Both the position numbers and the translations under genes were made by a program. This document shows, one piece after another, positions 57,083 to 64,000 of a DNA stretch of 64,000 nucleotides (position 1 is its first letter; every line of letters begins with the position of its first letter). The stretch comes from Notoacmeibacter marinus (lineage in GTDB: Bacteria > Pseudomonadota > Alphaproteobacteria > Rhizobiales > Rhizobiaceae), in contig NZ_NBYO01000003.1 of assembly GCF_002238045.1 (NCBI RefSeq), positions 620,001 to 684,000 on the forward strand. The letters run 5' to 3'. A model generated the notes under the pieces. That model was not told the origin of the DNA and ran no database searches. It saw nothing but the letters and a program-made list of their open reading frames with translations.

Positions 57083-58663
57083 GTGCGGGACGGCATAAAG
57101 AAACTCACTCTGCGTTTAAGCGGTGCGGTACTGGCCGCGCTGATTTGCATACCGGCAATGGCCGATACGGCGAACGAACCATGGAAGCGGGACGACCTCG
57201 CTCTGGTTATCGACGCCTATGAGTACAATCCAATCGACTGGCAGGCGCTGGCCTCCGACAAGCGGATCGCCGGGTTCATCAATAAGGGTTCGGACGGTCT
57301 GCCGCCGAAATATCGCTGCAAGGGCGAGGGGATGGAATACGACCATTGCCGGCTGGCCTGGAAGCGGTATTCCGTCACGAAAGAACTCTACCATACACGC
57401 CGGATGATGGCGAAGGAGCTGGGGCTCGTTTGGGGCGCCTATCATCTCGGACGTCCCGGCAATCCGGAAGATCAGGCCGACCATTTCCTCGAATTCGCCG
57501 ATCCGCAGGATGACGAACTGATCGCCATCGATATCGAGGACAACGATCCCGAAAAATTCATGAGCCTTGAGGACGCCGAGATCTTCGCGCGGCGTATCAA
57601 GTCTCGGACAGGCCGGTGGCCGGTGCTTTACACCAATGGCAGCACGTCGAAATTCATCGCCCAGCGCGCCCATGATTATCCGATTCTGTCGCGCCTGCCG
57701 ATCTGGTACGCGCGCTATCGCAACGAGATCGAAGGCGTATTCCCGCTCGGCAATTGGGAAGATTATGCGCTCTGGCAGTTCGCCAGCCACATCAACTGCA
57801 AGGGCAAGTCGACCTGCCCCTATCGCCCGCTGGGCACCGCCGAAGATATCGACGTCAATGTCGCGCCGATGAGCAAGGCTGCGCTGAAGAAGGTGTGGCC
57901 GTTCGGTGAACTGGTGCCGAAGATCGTGCCGGACGAGCCGGAAATGCTGGTTGCAAAAAGCAATGTTACCCCGGCCAAGGACGATGCGGGGAAGATGGTG
58001 CAGGTGGCGACGGCAGATGGCGGCTCGCTGGCGATACCCATGCCAATGCGCTCGCCGCGCGACCCGAAACCGGTTGGCGATGCCATTGCTGTTGCTTCTG
58101 TCGCCAAGCCGAAGGCCGAAACCGCCGCACCGATCGAACTCGCAACGGTCACCACTCCGATCGAGAAAGGCGCGTCACCCGCTTTGGCCTTCTCCGCACA
58201 GCCGGCCGCCCGACAGACCGCCACTCAGGCGCTCGCCAGCTTCGCCGCCGGCAAAAGCGTCAGCCCGGCCTTCAAAAAGAAGGTCGAGAAGGAGCCAGCC
58301 GACCAGCCGGCAGCGCGCGCCCCGGAAAAGAAGGTCGCTGCCATTGCCGTCGATAAGGCAAAGAGCGATCTGTCGCACAGAGCAGTTCTGAAAAAGGCCG
58401 AACCGAAGGCGATTCGTGCGGCGGAAAAACCGAAGGCTCAAACGACCCAGAACGTGGCCGTGACGAAAAAGGTCGCCGCGCCGAAAGTGCCGGTCGTGAA
58501 GGCTTCCATCGAGATGGAAGCCGGTGAGAAGGACACCAAGGGCCCGACCGTTCTGGAGCGCATCCAGTCTATCGTGGACAACACGCCCGACGAGCCTCTT
58601 GCGCCCTTGTTCGGTTTGAACGCCGCTTCCGTGGCTGACACCGAAACGCGGCGTTTCCGCTAA
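57083..58663 (+). CDS. Exported GH25-family muramidase with long disordered tail
   Basis: A 526-residue protein. A signal peptide (about 27 residues) precedes a GH25 lysozyme domain (about 35-270). The opening VIDAYEYNPIDW and the acidic motif IAIDIEDNDPE fit the catalytic Asp/Glu of GH25. The domain ends near GTAEDIDVNV. The remaining roughly 250 residues are Lys/Ala/Pro/Thr-rich and low complexity. It should cut peptidoglycan in the periplasm or outside. The start is GTG with aggggac upstream. Confidence 0.86.
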   Translation: MRDGIKKLTLRLSGAVLAALICIPAMADTANEPWKRDDLALVIDAYEYNPIDWQALASDKRIAGFINKGSDGLPPKYRCKGEGMEYDHCRLAWKRYSVTKELYHTRRMMAKELGLVWGAYHLGRPGNPEDQADHFLEFADPQDDELIAIDIEDNDPEKFMSLEDAEIFARRIKSRTGRWPVLYTNGSTSKFIAQRAHDYPILSRLPIWYARYRNEIEGVFPLGNWEDYALWQFASHINCKGKSTCPYRPLGTAEDIDVNVAPMSKAALKKVWPFGELVPKIVPDEPEMLVAKSNVTPAKDDAGKMVQVATADGGSLAIPMPMRSPRDPKPVGDAIAVASVAKPKAETAAPIELATVTTPIEKGASPALAFSAQPAARQTATQALASFAAGKSVSPAFKKKVEKEPADQPAARAPEKKVAAIAVDKAKSDLSHRAVLKKAEPKAIRAAEKPKAQTTQNVAVTKKVAAPKVPVVKASIEMEAGEKDTKGPTVLERIQSIVDNTPDEPLAPLFGLNAASVADTETRRFR

Positions 58664-58675
58664 AGCACGCGGGGT

Positions 58676-59959
58676 CTACACTCCGCGTTCCAGCGCGCGC
58701 CATGCGATGTCGGTGCGGTAGAAGCCGTCAGCCCACTGGATGCGGTCAATTGCCGCGTAGGCCTTCTCACGGGCGGCGCTCAAGCTATGCGCCATTGCGG
58801 TCACGTTCAGCACCCGACCGCCATTGGCGACGATTTTGCCGTCCTTTTCGGCGGTTCCGGCATGGAAAACTGTGACGCTCTCGTCCGAAATCGTATCGAG
58901 GCCGGCAATCTCGCTCCCCTTTTGCGGCGTCCCGGGATAGCCCTTCGCCGCCATCACCACCGTGAGCGCAGGATCGCCCGACCATTGCAGCGGCTTGCAT
59001 TCATCCAACCGTCCCTGTGCCGCCGCAAGAAGCACCGGTAGCAGATCGCTTTTCAGGCGCATCATCAGTACCTGGCATTCCGGGTCGCCGAAGCGGACAT
59101 TGTATTCGATCAGTTGTGGGCCTTTGTCTCCGATCATCAGCCCGGCATAAAGGACGCCGGTGAAAGGCGAGCCGCGCTCGGCCATCCCGTCCAGCGTCGG
59201 CTGGACGATCCGCGACATGACCGTGGCGATATGCTCGTCGGTGAGAACCGGCGCGGGCGAGTAAGCGCCCATGCCGCCGGTGTTCGGGCCGGTATCGCCA
59301 TCGCCGACGCGCTTGTGGTCCTGCGCGCCGGCCAGCGGCAGCGCGATCTTGCCATCGCAGAGACAGAAAAAGGAGGCTTCCTCGCCGGTGAGGAAATCCT
59401 CGATCACGACCTCTGCGCCAGCGTCTCCGAACACGCCTTCGAAGCAATCGTCGATGGCCGCGCAGGCCTGTTCGACAGTTTCTGCCACGGTGACGCCCTT
59501 GCCGGCGGCCAGCCCGTCCGCCTTGACGACGATGGGCGCGCCGGCCTGCCGCACATAGGCCTTGGCCTTCGGGGCATTATTGAAGCGCGCCCAGCCGGCG
59601 GTCGGAACATCCTTCAGATCGCAGATTTCCTTGGTGAAAGCTTTGGAGCCTTCCAACCGCGCCGCTTCCCTGGACGCGCCGAAACAGGCGATGCCCGCAT
59701 CGCGCAGATCGTCGGCCAGGCCGGCGACGAGCGGCGCTTCGGGACCGACCACCACCAGATCGATGGCTTCGCTCCGGCAGAATTCGACGATGGCCATATG
59801 ACCCGAGACGTCCAGCGTCACGCATTCGGCATGGTCGGCGATACCGGGATTACCGGGCGTGGCGAAAAACCGTCCGAGCCGGTCCGACTGGGCGATCTTC
59901 CAGGCCAGCGCGTGTTCGCGGCCACCGGAGCCGATAAGGAGCGTGTTGATGGCGGTCAT
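58676..59959 (-). CDS. purD: Phosphoribosylamine-glycine ligase
   Basis: The second committed step of purine synthesis, an ATP-grasp ligase of 427 residues. [18 protein letters not shown] at the N terminus, [18 protein letters not shown] (ATP), [11 protein letters not shown] and [13 protein letters not shown] are all typical. It lies alone on the minus strand, convergent with the GH25 gene. The opposite gene ubiA starts about 135 bases away. Confidence 0.96.
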   Translation of the reverse strand: MTAINTLLIGSGGREHALAWKIAQSDRLGRFFATPGNPGIADHAECVTLDVSGHMAIVEFCRSEAIDLVVVGPEAPLVAGLADDLRDAGIACFGASREAARLEGSKAFTKEICDLKDVPTAGWARFNNAPKAKAYVRQAGAPIVVKADGLAAGKGVTVAETVEQACAAIDDCFEGVFGDAGAEVVIEDFLTGEEASFFCLCDGKIALPLAGAQDHKRVGDGDTGPNTGGMGAYSPAPVLTDEHIATVMSRIVQPTLDGMAERGSPFTGVLYAGLMIGDKGPQLIEYNVRFGDPECQVLMMRLKSDLLPVLLAAAQGRLDECKPLQWSGDPALTVVMAAKGYPGTPQKGSEIAGLDTISDESVTVFHAGTAEKDGKIVANGGRVLNVTAMAHSLSAAREKAYAAIDRIQWADGFYRTDIAWRALERGV

Positions 59960-60093
59960 GAGCGGTTTGTTCCGGCGTTTGTCGGATGGTTCGCCGATTG
60001 CCTATGGCGAGCGTCAGCTCGAATCAAGTTCGAACCTCTCCTTTCACTTGTCGATCACTTGACCGTTTCGCCCGGCGCTGCAATCTGCCGCTT

Positions 60094-61173
60094 ATGGAGA
60101 AGGTTCAGGATCTTGGCCAGCAGGGTCGCGTGGCGGATGCGCCATCGGGCCATTGGGTTTATCGGCTGCTGCCGCGCTCGGCCTGGCCCTATGCGCAACT
60201 GGCCCGTTGGGACCGACCCATCGGCTGGTGGCTTCTGCTCTGGCCGTGCTGGTGGAGTCTGGCCATGGCGGCGAGCCTGACGGTGCAGTCCATGGCCGGC
60301 AGCGGTACGGCGGGCGGACGCGCGGCGGGCGAATTGTCCGGCACGAGCGGACCTCTCCTGCTGACCGCGCTCTTTATCGCTGAACTGGCGCTTTTCATGA
60401 TCGGCGCCATCGCAATGCGCGGCGCAGGGTGCACCTGGAACGATTTCGTCGACAGGAAGATCGACGCGCAGGTTGCGCGGACCCGCTCGCGCCCCCTGCC
60501 CTCCGGCCAGGTCAGCACCAAGCAGGCGGCGGGCTTTCTCGTCACGCAAGCGTTGATCGGCCTTGCCGTTCTGATCGCGCTCTCCTCGCTTCCCGTACTG
60601 CTTGACATCCACACCCTGCGGAACGGTCTTGCCACTTTCGGCCTTGGGGTTGCCTCTCTTGCTATTGTCGCCGTCTATCCCTTTGCCAAGCGCTTCACCA
60701 ACTGGCCACAAAGTGTGCTCGGTCTCGCTTTCTCGTGGGGCGCGCTGATGGGCTGGCAGGCCTGGTTCGGCACGCTCGGCTGGCCGCCGCTCGCCCTCTA
60801 TGCCGGCGCGATCCTGTGGACCATCGGCTACGATACGATCTACGCGCATCAGGACAAGGAGGACGACGCTCTGGTCGGCGTCCGCTCCACCGCCAGGCTT
60901 TTCGGCGAGCGGACAGGCCGCGCGCTGATCTGGATCTACGCCGCCGCGCTTCTGTTTATGGCGCTAGCCTTTGCCCTCGCTGAGGTGCCCCTTCCCGCCT
61001 TTGCCGGGCTGATCGCTGCCGGGTTCCACATGGCCGGTCAGATCCGCGCGCTCGACATCGACGATGCCGACCAGTGCCTGGCGCTTTTCAAGAGCAACAA
61101 GCGCGTCGGCTGGCTGATCTTTCTCGGCCTTCTCGGTGGCGCGGCCTGGGCGGCGCTGTCGCCGCAAATCTGA
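60094..61173 (+). CDS. ubiA: 4-hydroxybenzoate polyprenyltransferase
   Basis: A membrane prenyltransferase for ubiquinone synthesis, 359 residues if started at ATG 60094. The prenyl site is NDFVDRKIDAQVARTRSRPLPSGQ, and the second Asp-rich motif is YDTIYAHQDKEDD. About eight membrane segments are seen. Upstream in-frame sequence to 59986 has no ribosome site; a downstream GTG also fits, so the start is uncertain. A strong hairpin terminator follows the stop. Confidence 0.92.
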   Translation: MEKVQDLGQQGRVADAPSGHWVYRLLPRSAWPYAQLARWDRPIGWWLLLWPCWWSLAMAASLTVQSMAGSGTAGGRAAGELSGTSGPLLLTALFIAELALFMIGAIAMRGAGCTWNDFVDRKIDAQVARTRSRPLPSGQVSTKQAAGFLVTQALIGLAVLIALSSLPVLLDIHTLRNGLATFGLGVASLAIVAVYPFAKRFTNWPQSVLGLAFSWGALMGWQAWFGTLGWPPLALYAGAILWTIGYDTIYAHQDKEDDALVGVRSTARLFGERTGRALIWIYAAALLFMALAFALAEVPLPAFAGLIAAGFHMAGQIRALDIDDADQCLALFKSNKRVGWLIFLGLLGGAAWAALSPQI

Positions 61174-61188
61174 TCCGCAACGAAAAAA

Positions 61189-61212
61189 CGGCCCGTTGTC
61201 GGGCCGCTTTTC
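61189..61212 (+). terminator. Rho-independent terminator after ubiA (possibly bidirectional)
   Basis: A CGGCCC/GGGCCG stem (61189-61194, 61201-61206) with a 6-base loop is followed by CTTTTCCT. On the left side lies AAAAAA, so the minus-strand DUF6101 gene could also end here. It begins 15 bases after the ubiA stop, and the convergent gene ends 25 bases after it. Confidence 0.72.
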
Positions 61213-61236
61213 CTGCTTCTCAAGGCATTGTCGTTG

Positions 61237-61812
61237 TTACTGACGTGCGATGATCTCCTGACCATCGACGATCAGCCGCATCCCCATCGAACCCGTCCGC
61301 CGACGGGCGAGGAAACGGGGACGGCGCGCACGGGTGGGACGTCCCGCACGGCGCTCGCTCGGCTGCGACTTCTTCACCGCGCCAAGGCTTTCTTCCAGCG
61401 TGCGGGCCACGCCGTCCGATTCGATCAGCAGCATCTGGAGGCCGAGCTTCTCGGACCAGAGATGCCAGTCGGCGGCGATGTCGTCGAGATTGTCGGCGAC
61501 AAGAAGCGGCACGGTGAGGTTCGGGTCGTCGTGCAGAAGCGAAAGAGTGACGTCGATCCGCCCGTCTTCCAGTTCCTTGGCTTCGGCGGCAACGCCGCGA
61601 TAGGCGGTCAGGCCGACCATCATGGATAGCGGCAGGCCGCTCTTTTCCAGGACACGGCGGGCGACGACGCCCTTTTCGTGAACGGTGAAACTGACCGGCT
61701 CCCCGTTCTCGTCATAGCCGCAGCTGACGGTTTGAGGCAGATGAAAGGGATCGAGCCGGAGGCTGGTGATCTCTTCTCTTCGTGCGATCATGCGATCGGC
61801 AATGTTCTTCAT
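61237..61812 (-). CDS. DUF6101 family protein
   Basis: A 191-residue protein. The N-terminal three quarters look like a folded domain (TVHEKGVVARRVLEKSGLPL, VDVTLSLLHDDPNL-like segments). The C-terminal 50 residues are Arg-rich (RRAGRPTRARRPRFLARRRTG). This layout fits the rhizobial DUF6101 family of unknown function. The ATG 61812 has aggga nine bases upstream; the frame extends farther but without support. It is downstream of the FAD-oxidase gene on the same strand, with 219 bases of unannotated gap. Confidence 0.8.
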   Translation of the reverse strand: MKNIADRMIARREEITSLRLDPFHLPQTVSCGYDENGEPVSFTVHEKGVVARRVLEKSGLPLSMMVGLTAYRGVAAEAKELEDGRIDVTLSLLHDDPNLTVPLLVADNLDDIAADWHLWSEKLGLQMLLIESDGVARTLEESLGAVKKSQPSERRAGRPTRARRPRFLARRRTGSMGMRLIVDGQEIIARQ

Positions 61813-62031
61813 ATCTGGCGTTCCCTGTAAGACTTCCGATCCAAGTCGCTGGGCGGTTGCCCGGAAGTTCGTCCGCGCCGTCTTTTGCGGCGTCGATAAG
61901 GGCACATTATGCGAGGGGACGCCGAAAACGCCTTAAGAGGCAGGGTGAACGAAACCTAAGCGATTCCGAGGGTTACGGAAAAGCGAACGGAACAGTCCGT
62001 GGAAAGGTCGCCTTAACGATAGTCCGGCCCG

Positions 62032-63444
62032 TCAGATTACCTTGCCGGGGTTCATGATACCGGAGGGGTCGAGCGTCTGCTTGATGCGCCGCATCAGATC
62101 GATGGCGACCGGCGGCTTCGTCGCAATCAACTCGTCGCGCTTCAGCGCGCCGATGCCATGTTCTGCGGCGAAGGAGCCGCCATAGCGGCGGACGACATCG
62201 TGCACCGCTGCGTTGAGCGGCTTCCATTTGGCCAGGAACGCGTCGGCTGCGCCAGGCGGGCCCTGCACATTAAAGTGCAGATTGCCGTCGCCCATATGGC
62301 CGAAACAGACAAGCCGACCCTCGGGTGTGACCCGTTCGACAACAGCCCCGGCCTCGACGATGAAATCCGGAATGGACGAAACCGGCACAGACACGTCGTG
62401 CTTTATGGAAGCACTCTCGATCCGCTGGGCTTCGGGAATCGATTCGCGCACCTTCCAGAAGCTGTCACCCTGCGCGATGGAAGCGGCCAGAACGGCGTCA
62501 GTCACGGCGCCCTCTTCCAGCGCCCTACTGAGGATCTCTTCGGCCAGAGCGCGCGCCTCGTCTTCACCCCGTCCGGACGATAGTTCCATCAGCACATGCC
62601 AGGCGGTTTCGTTCTGGATCGGGACACGGACGTCGGGGACATGCGCTTCGGCCAGCCGCGCCGCGTCGCCAGCCATCAGTTCGAACGCGGTGAGCGCGCT
62701 GCCAGCGGCAGAGGATGCCAGCCGATAGAGCCTCAAGGCGTCCGCTGGATCGTTCAGCGTGGCCCAGGCGACTTGACGCCCCTTCGGCTGCGGCACGAGC
62801 TTCAGCACCGCCGCTGTGACGATGCCGAGTGTTCCTTCCGCGCCGATGAAGAGGTTTCTCAGATCGTAGCCGGTATTGTCCTTCCGTAGCTTGCGCAGAT
62901 CGTCCAGCACCTCGCCCGATGGCAGCACCACTTCAAGGCCCAGGCAAAGATCGCGGGCATTGCCATAGGCCAGAACGTTCACGCCGCCGGCATTGGTCGC
63001 CAGAATGCCGCCGATCTGCGCGGTGCCCTGGCTGGCGATGGATAACGGGAACATCAGGTCGCGATCCGCCGCGGCCTCGCGCACGGCCTGCAGGGAAACG
63101 CCCGCCTCGACCGTCATCGTGCCGGCATCGGCGTCGATTTCACGGATCGCATCCAGCCGCGACAGCGACAGGACGATCTGGTCGCCGGAGCCGTCCGGCA
63201 CCTGCCCGCCAACGAGCCCCGTATTGCCGCCCTGCGGGACGATGGGCGTGCCGGTTTCGCTTGCCAACCGCAGAATCGCCGCCACTTCGTCGGTCGAACC
63301 GGGCCGCAGCACCAGCGGCGTCAGGCCATGGAAGAGTTTGCGCAATTCGTGACGGTAGGCGGCGGTGTCAGCCTCCGCCTGCAGTGCATATTTCTCGCCG
63401 ACGATGGCAGTGAAGCGCTCGATCAGTTCCGGGGTGATCGTCAT
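62032..63444 (-). CDS. FAD-binding 2-hydroxyacid oxidase/dehydrogenase (GlcD/D-lactate/D-2-hydroxyglutarate type)
   Basis: A 470-residue flavoprotein with a FAD_binding_4 domain (VPQGGNTGLVGGQVPD; SIASQGTAQIGGILATNAGG) and a C-terminal FAD-oxidase C domain containing LVCFGHMGDGNLHFNVQ and AEHGIGALKRD. It oxidises a D-2-hydroxy acid; which one cannot be told. The ATG overlaps the stop of the TsaC-like gene as ATGA. The trio with the Sua5 and DUF6101 genes is familiar from relatives. Confidence 0.9.
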   Translation of the reverse strand: MTITPELIERFTAIVGEKYALQAEADTAAYRHELRKLFHGLTPLVLRPGSTDEVAAILRLASETGTPIVPQGGNTGLVGGQVPDGSGDQIVLSLSRLDAIREIDADAGTMTVEAGVSLQAVREAAADRDLMFPLSIASQGTAQIGGILATNAGGVNVLAYGNARDLCLGLEVVLPSGEVLDDLRKLRKDNTGYDLRNLFIGAEGTLGIVTAAVLKLVPQPKGRQVAWATLNDPADALRLYRLASSAAGSALTAFELMAGDAARLAEAHVPDVRVPIQNETAWHVLMELSSGRGEDEARALAEEILSRALEEGAVTDAVLAASIAQGDSFWKVRESIPEAQRIESASIKHDVSVPVSSIPDFIVEAGAVVERVTPEGRLVCFGHMGDGNLHFNVQGPPGAADAFLAKWKPLNAAVHDVVRRYGGSFAAEHGIGALKRDELIATKPPVAIDLMRRIKQTLDPSGIMNPGKVI

Positions 63445-64000
63445 GCGATTCCATCTCCATCTCGCGGAGCGGCGGCACGAGACAGGCGGTCGCGAATGGC
63501 TTCGCCCAGACCTTCGGCAGGGATCGGTTCAACCGCAATTGCTGTTGCTCCATAGCCATCCAATGCTCGCATCGCCGCGAAAAGCCGCGCTGCCGCCTGT
63601 CGCAGATCGCCGGCCTCGCTCAGATTTTCGACTGCGACGGCGCGTTCGAAACCGCTGGCGCGATCCGGGCCGAATGCCAGAAGCGCCTCGCCTTCGCGCA
63701 CTTCATCGATATCGAGGCGGATAGCCGCATTGGGCGCGTAGTGCGAGGCCAGCATGCCCGGCGCCTGAATGGCGGCGCCACCGCCGGCGCGACCCACCGC
63801 GCCAAAATTGGCCAGTTCCTCGGCTGTTACCCCGCCCGGTCGCAGAATGGTGATGACGCCATCCTCCACCTTTACGATCGTCGATTCCACGCCGATCGCC
63901 GGCGCACCGCCATCGACGATCAGCGCGACCGATCCACCCAGATCGTCGGCCACGGCCTGCGCATCGGTTCCGGTGATCCGCCCGGAACGATTGGCGCTGG
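63441..64000 (-). CDS. L-threonylcarbamoyladenylate synthase (TsaC/Sua5 family), C-terminal part (partial at window edge)
   Basis: The gene runs off the right edge, so the start is missing. The visible part begins within the TsaC fold (SANRSGRITGTDAQAVADDLG) and includes IGVESTIVKVE, ILRPGGVTAEEL and a linker GMLASHYAPN. A Sua5-specific C-terminal domain follows. The enzyme makes threonylcarbamoyl-AMP for tRNA t6A modification. It overlaps the FAD-oxidase gene by four bases. Confidence 0.9.
   Translation of the reverse strand, partial: SANRSGRITGTDAQAVADDLGGSVALIVDGGAPAIGVESTIVKVEDGVITILRPGGVTAEELANFGAVGRAGGGAAIQAPGMLASHYAPNAAIRLDIDEVREGEALLAFGPDRASGFERAVAVENLSEAGDLRQAAARLFAAMRALDGYGATAIAVEPIPAEGLGEAIRDRLSRAAAPRDGDGIA

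Overview
The window is an unremarkable-looking stretch of GC-rich chromosome from an alphaproteobacterium, most probably of the order Hyphomicrobiales (Rhizobiales). The case rests on a CcrM-type GANTC methyltransferase, an aa3 oxidase cluster in alphaproteobacterial order (coxB, ctaD, ctaB, coxF, ctaG, coxC, surf1), the neighbours ispH, thrB and rnhA, pyruvate phosphate dikinase, an IalB-family protein, DUF721, DUF427 and DUF6101 proteins, and a perfect CtrA-type site (TTAA-N7-TTAA). I see no phage, integrase, transposase, CRISPR array or rRNA. Genes are packed tightly with many 4-base ATGA or GTGA overlaps, so most neighbours are probably translationally coupled. Species cannot be fixed from the sequence alone.

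Layout. 1-7 kb is a nucleoside uptake and salvage block: a BmpA-type ABC transporter (the ATPase is cut by the window edge), cdd, deoC and deoA on the plus strand, converging on add-upp. 7-10 kb holds a membrane GGDEF-EAL protein with a CtrA-like site in its upstream region, and tRNA-Gln(UUG). 10-17.6 kb has an MBL-fold hydrolase, a DUF1499 membrane protein, a DmdB-like acyl-CoA ligase, a DUF427 protein, ppdK and a DsbA-like lipoprotein. 17.7-25 kb has a DUF721 (DciA-like) protein, mutY, two HAD phosphatases, ccrM, two small proteins of unknown function, thrC and an M16 peptidase. 26-31.6 kb has a GNAT acetyltransferase, a second c-di-GMP protein (7TM-PAS-GGDEF-EAL, degenerate GGDEF), YqgE/AlgH, a stand-alone DsbD-N-like protein and a peroxiredoxin. 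31.6-40.6 kb, all minus strand, is rnhA, thrB, ispH, surf1 and the cytochrome c oxidase operon. 40.9-44.4 kb has an IalB-family protein, tldD, a DJ-1/PfpI protein and a sirtuin gene broken by a one-base frameshift. 44.4-56.8 kb is mostly minus strand: an RNA methyltransferase, tlyA, xseB, a histone-deacetylase-like enzyme, aroC, fabI, a DnaJ-type co-chaperone, pdxH (plus strand), and an enoyl-CoA hydratase/acyl-CoA dehydrogenase pair. 57-64 kb has a GH25 muramidase with a disordered tail, purD, ubiA, a DUF6101 protein, an FAD-linked 2-hydroxyacid oxidase and the C-terminal part of a TsaC/Sua5 enzyme.

How the genes fit together. Imported nucleosides would be deaminated (cdd, add) and split (deoA), the sugar sent to glycolysis (deoC) and the uracil recovered (upp). 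The cox block supplies subunits I-III, haem O synthesis, CuB delivery and SURF1. Fatty-acid or methylthiopropionate-type acyl-CoA chemistry is suggested by three separated genes.

I did not find a convincing undescribed system. The observations I would follow first are the frameshifted sirtuin, the CtrA-like site upstream of the GGDEF-EAL gene, the paired TTCGC/GCGAA palindromes upstream of ppdK, and the absence of dxs from between xseB and tlyA.
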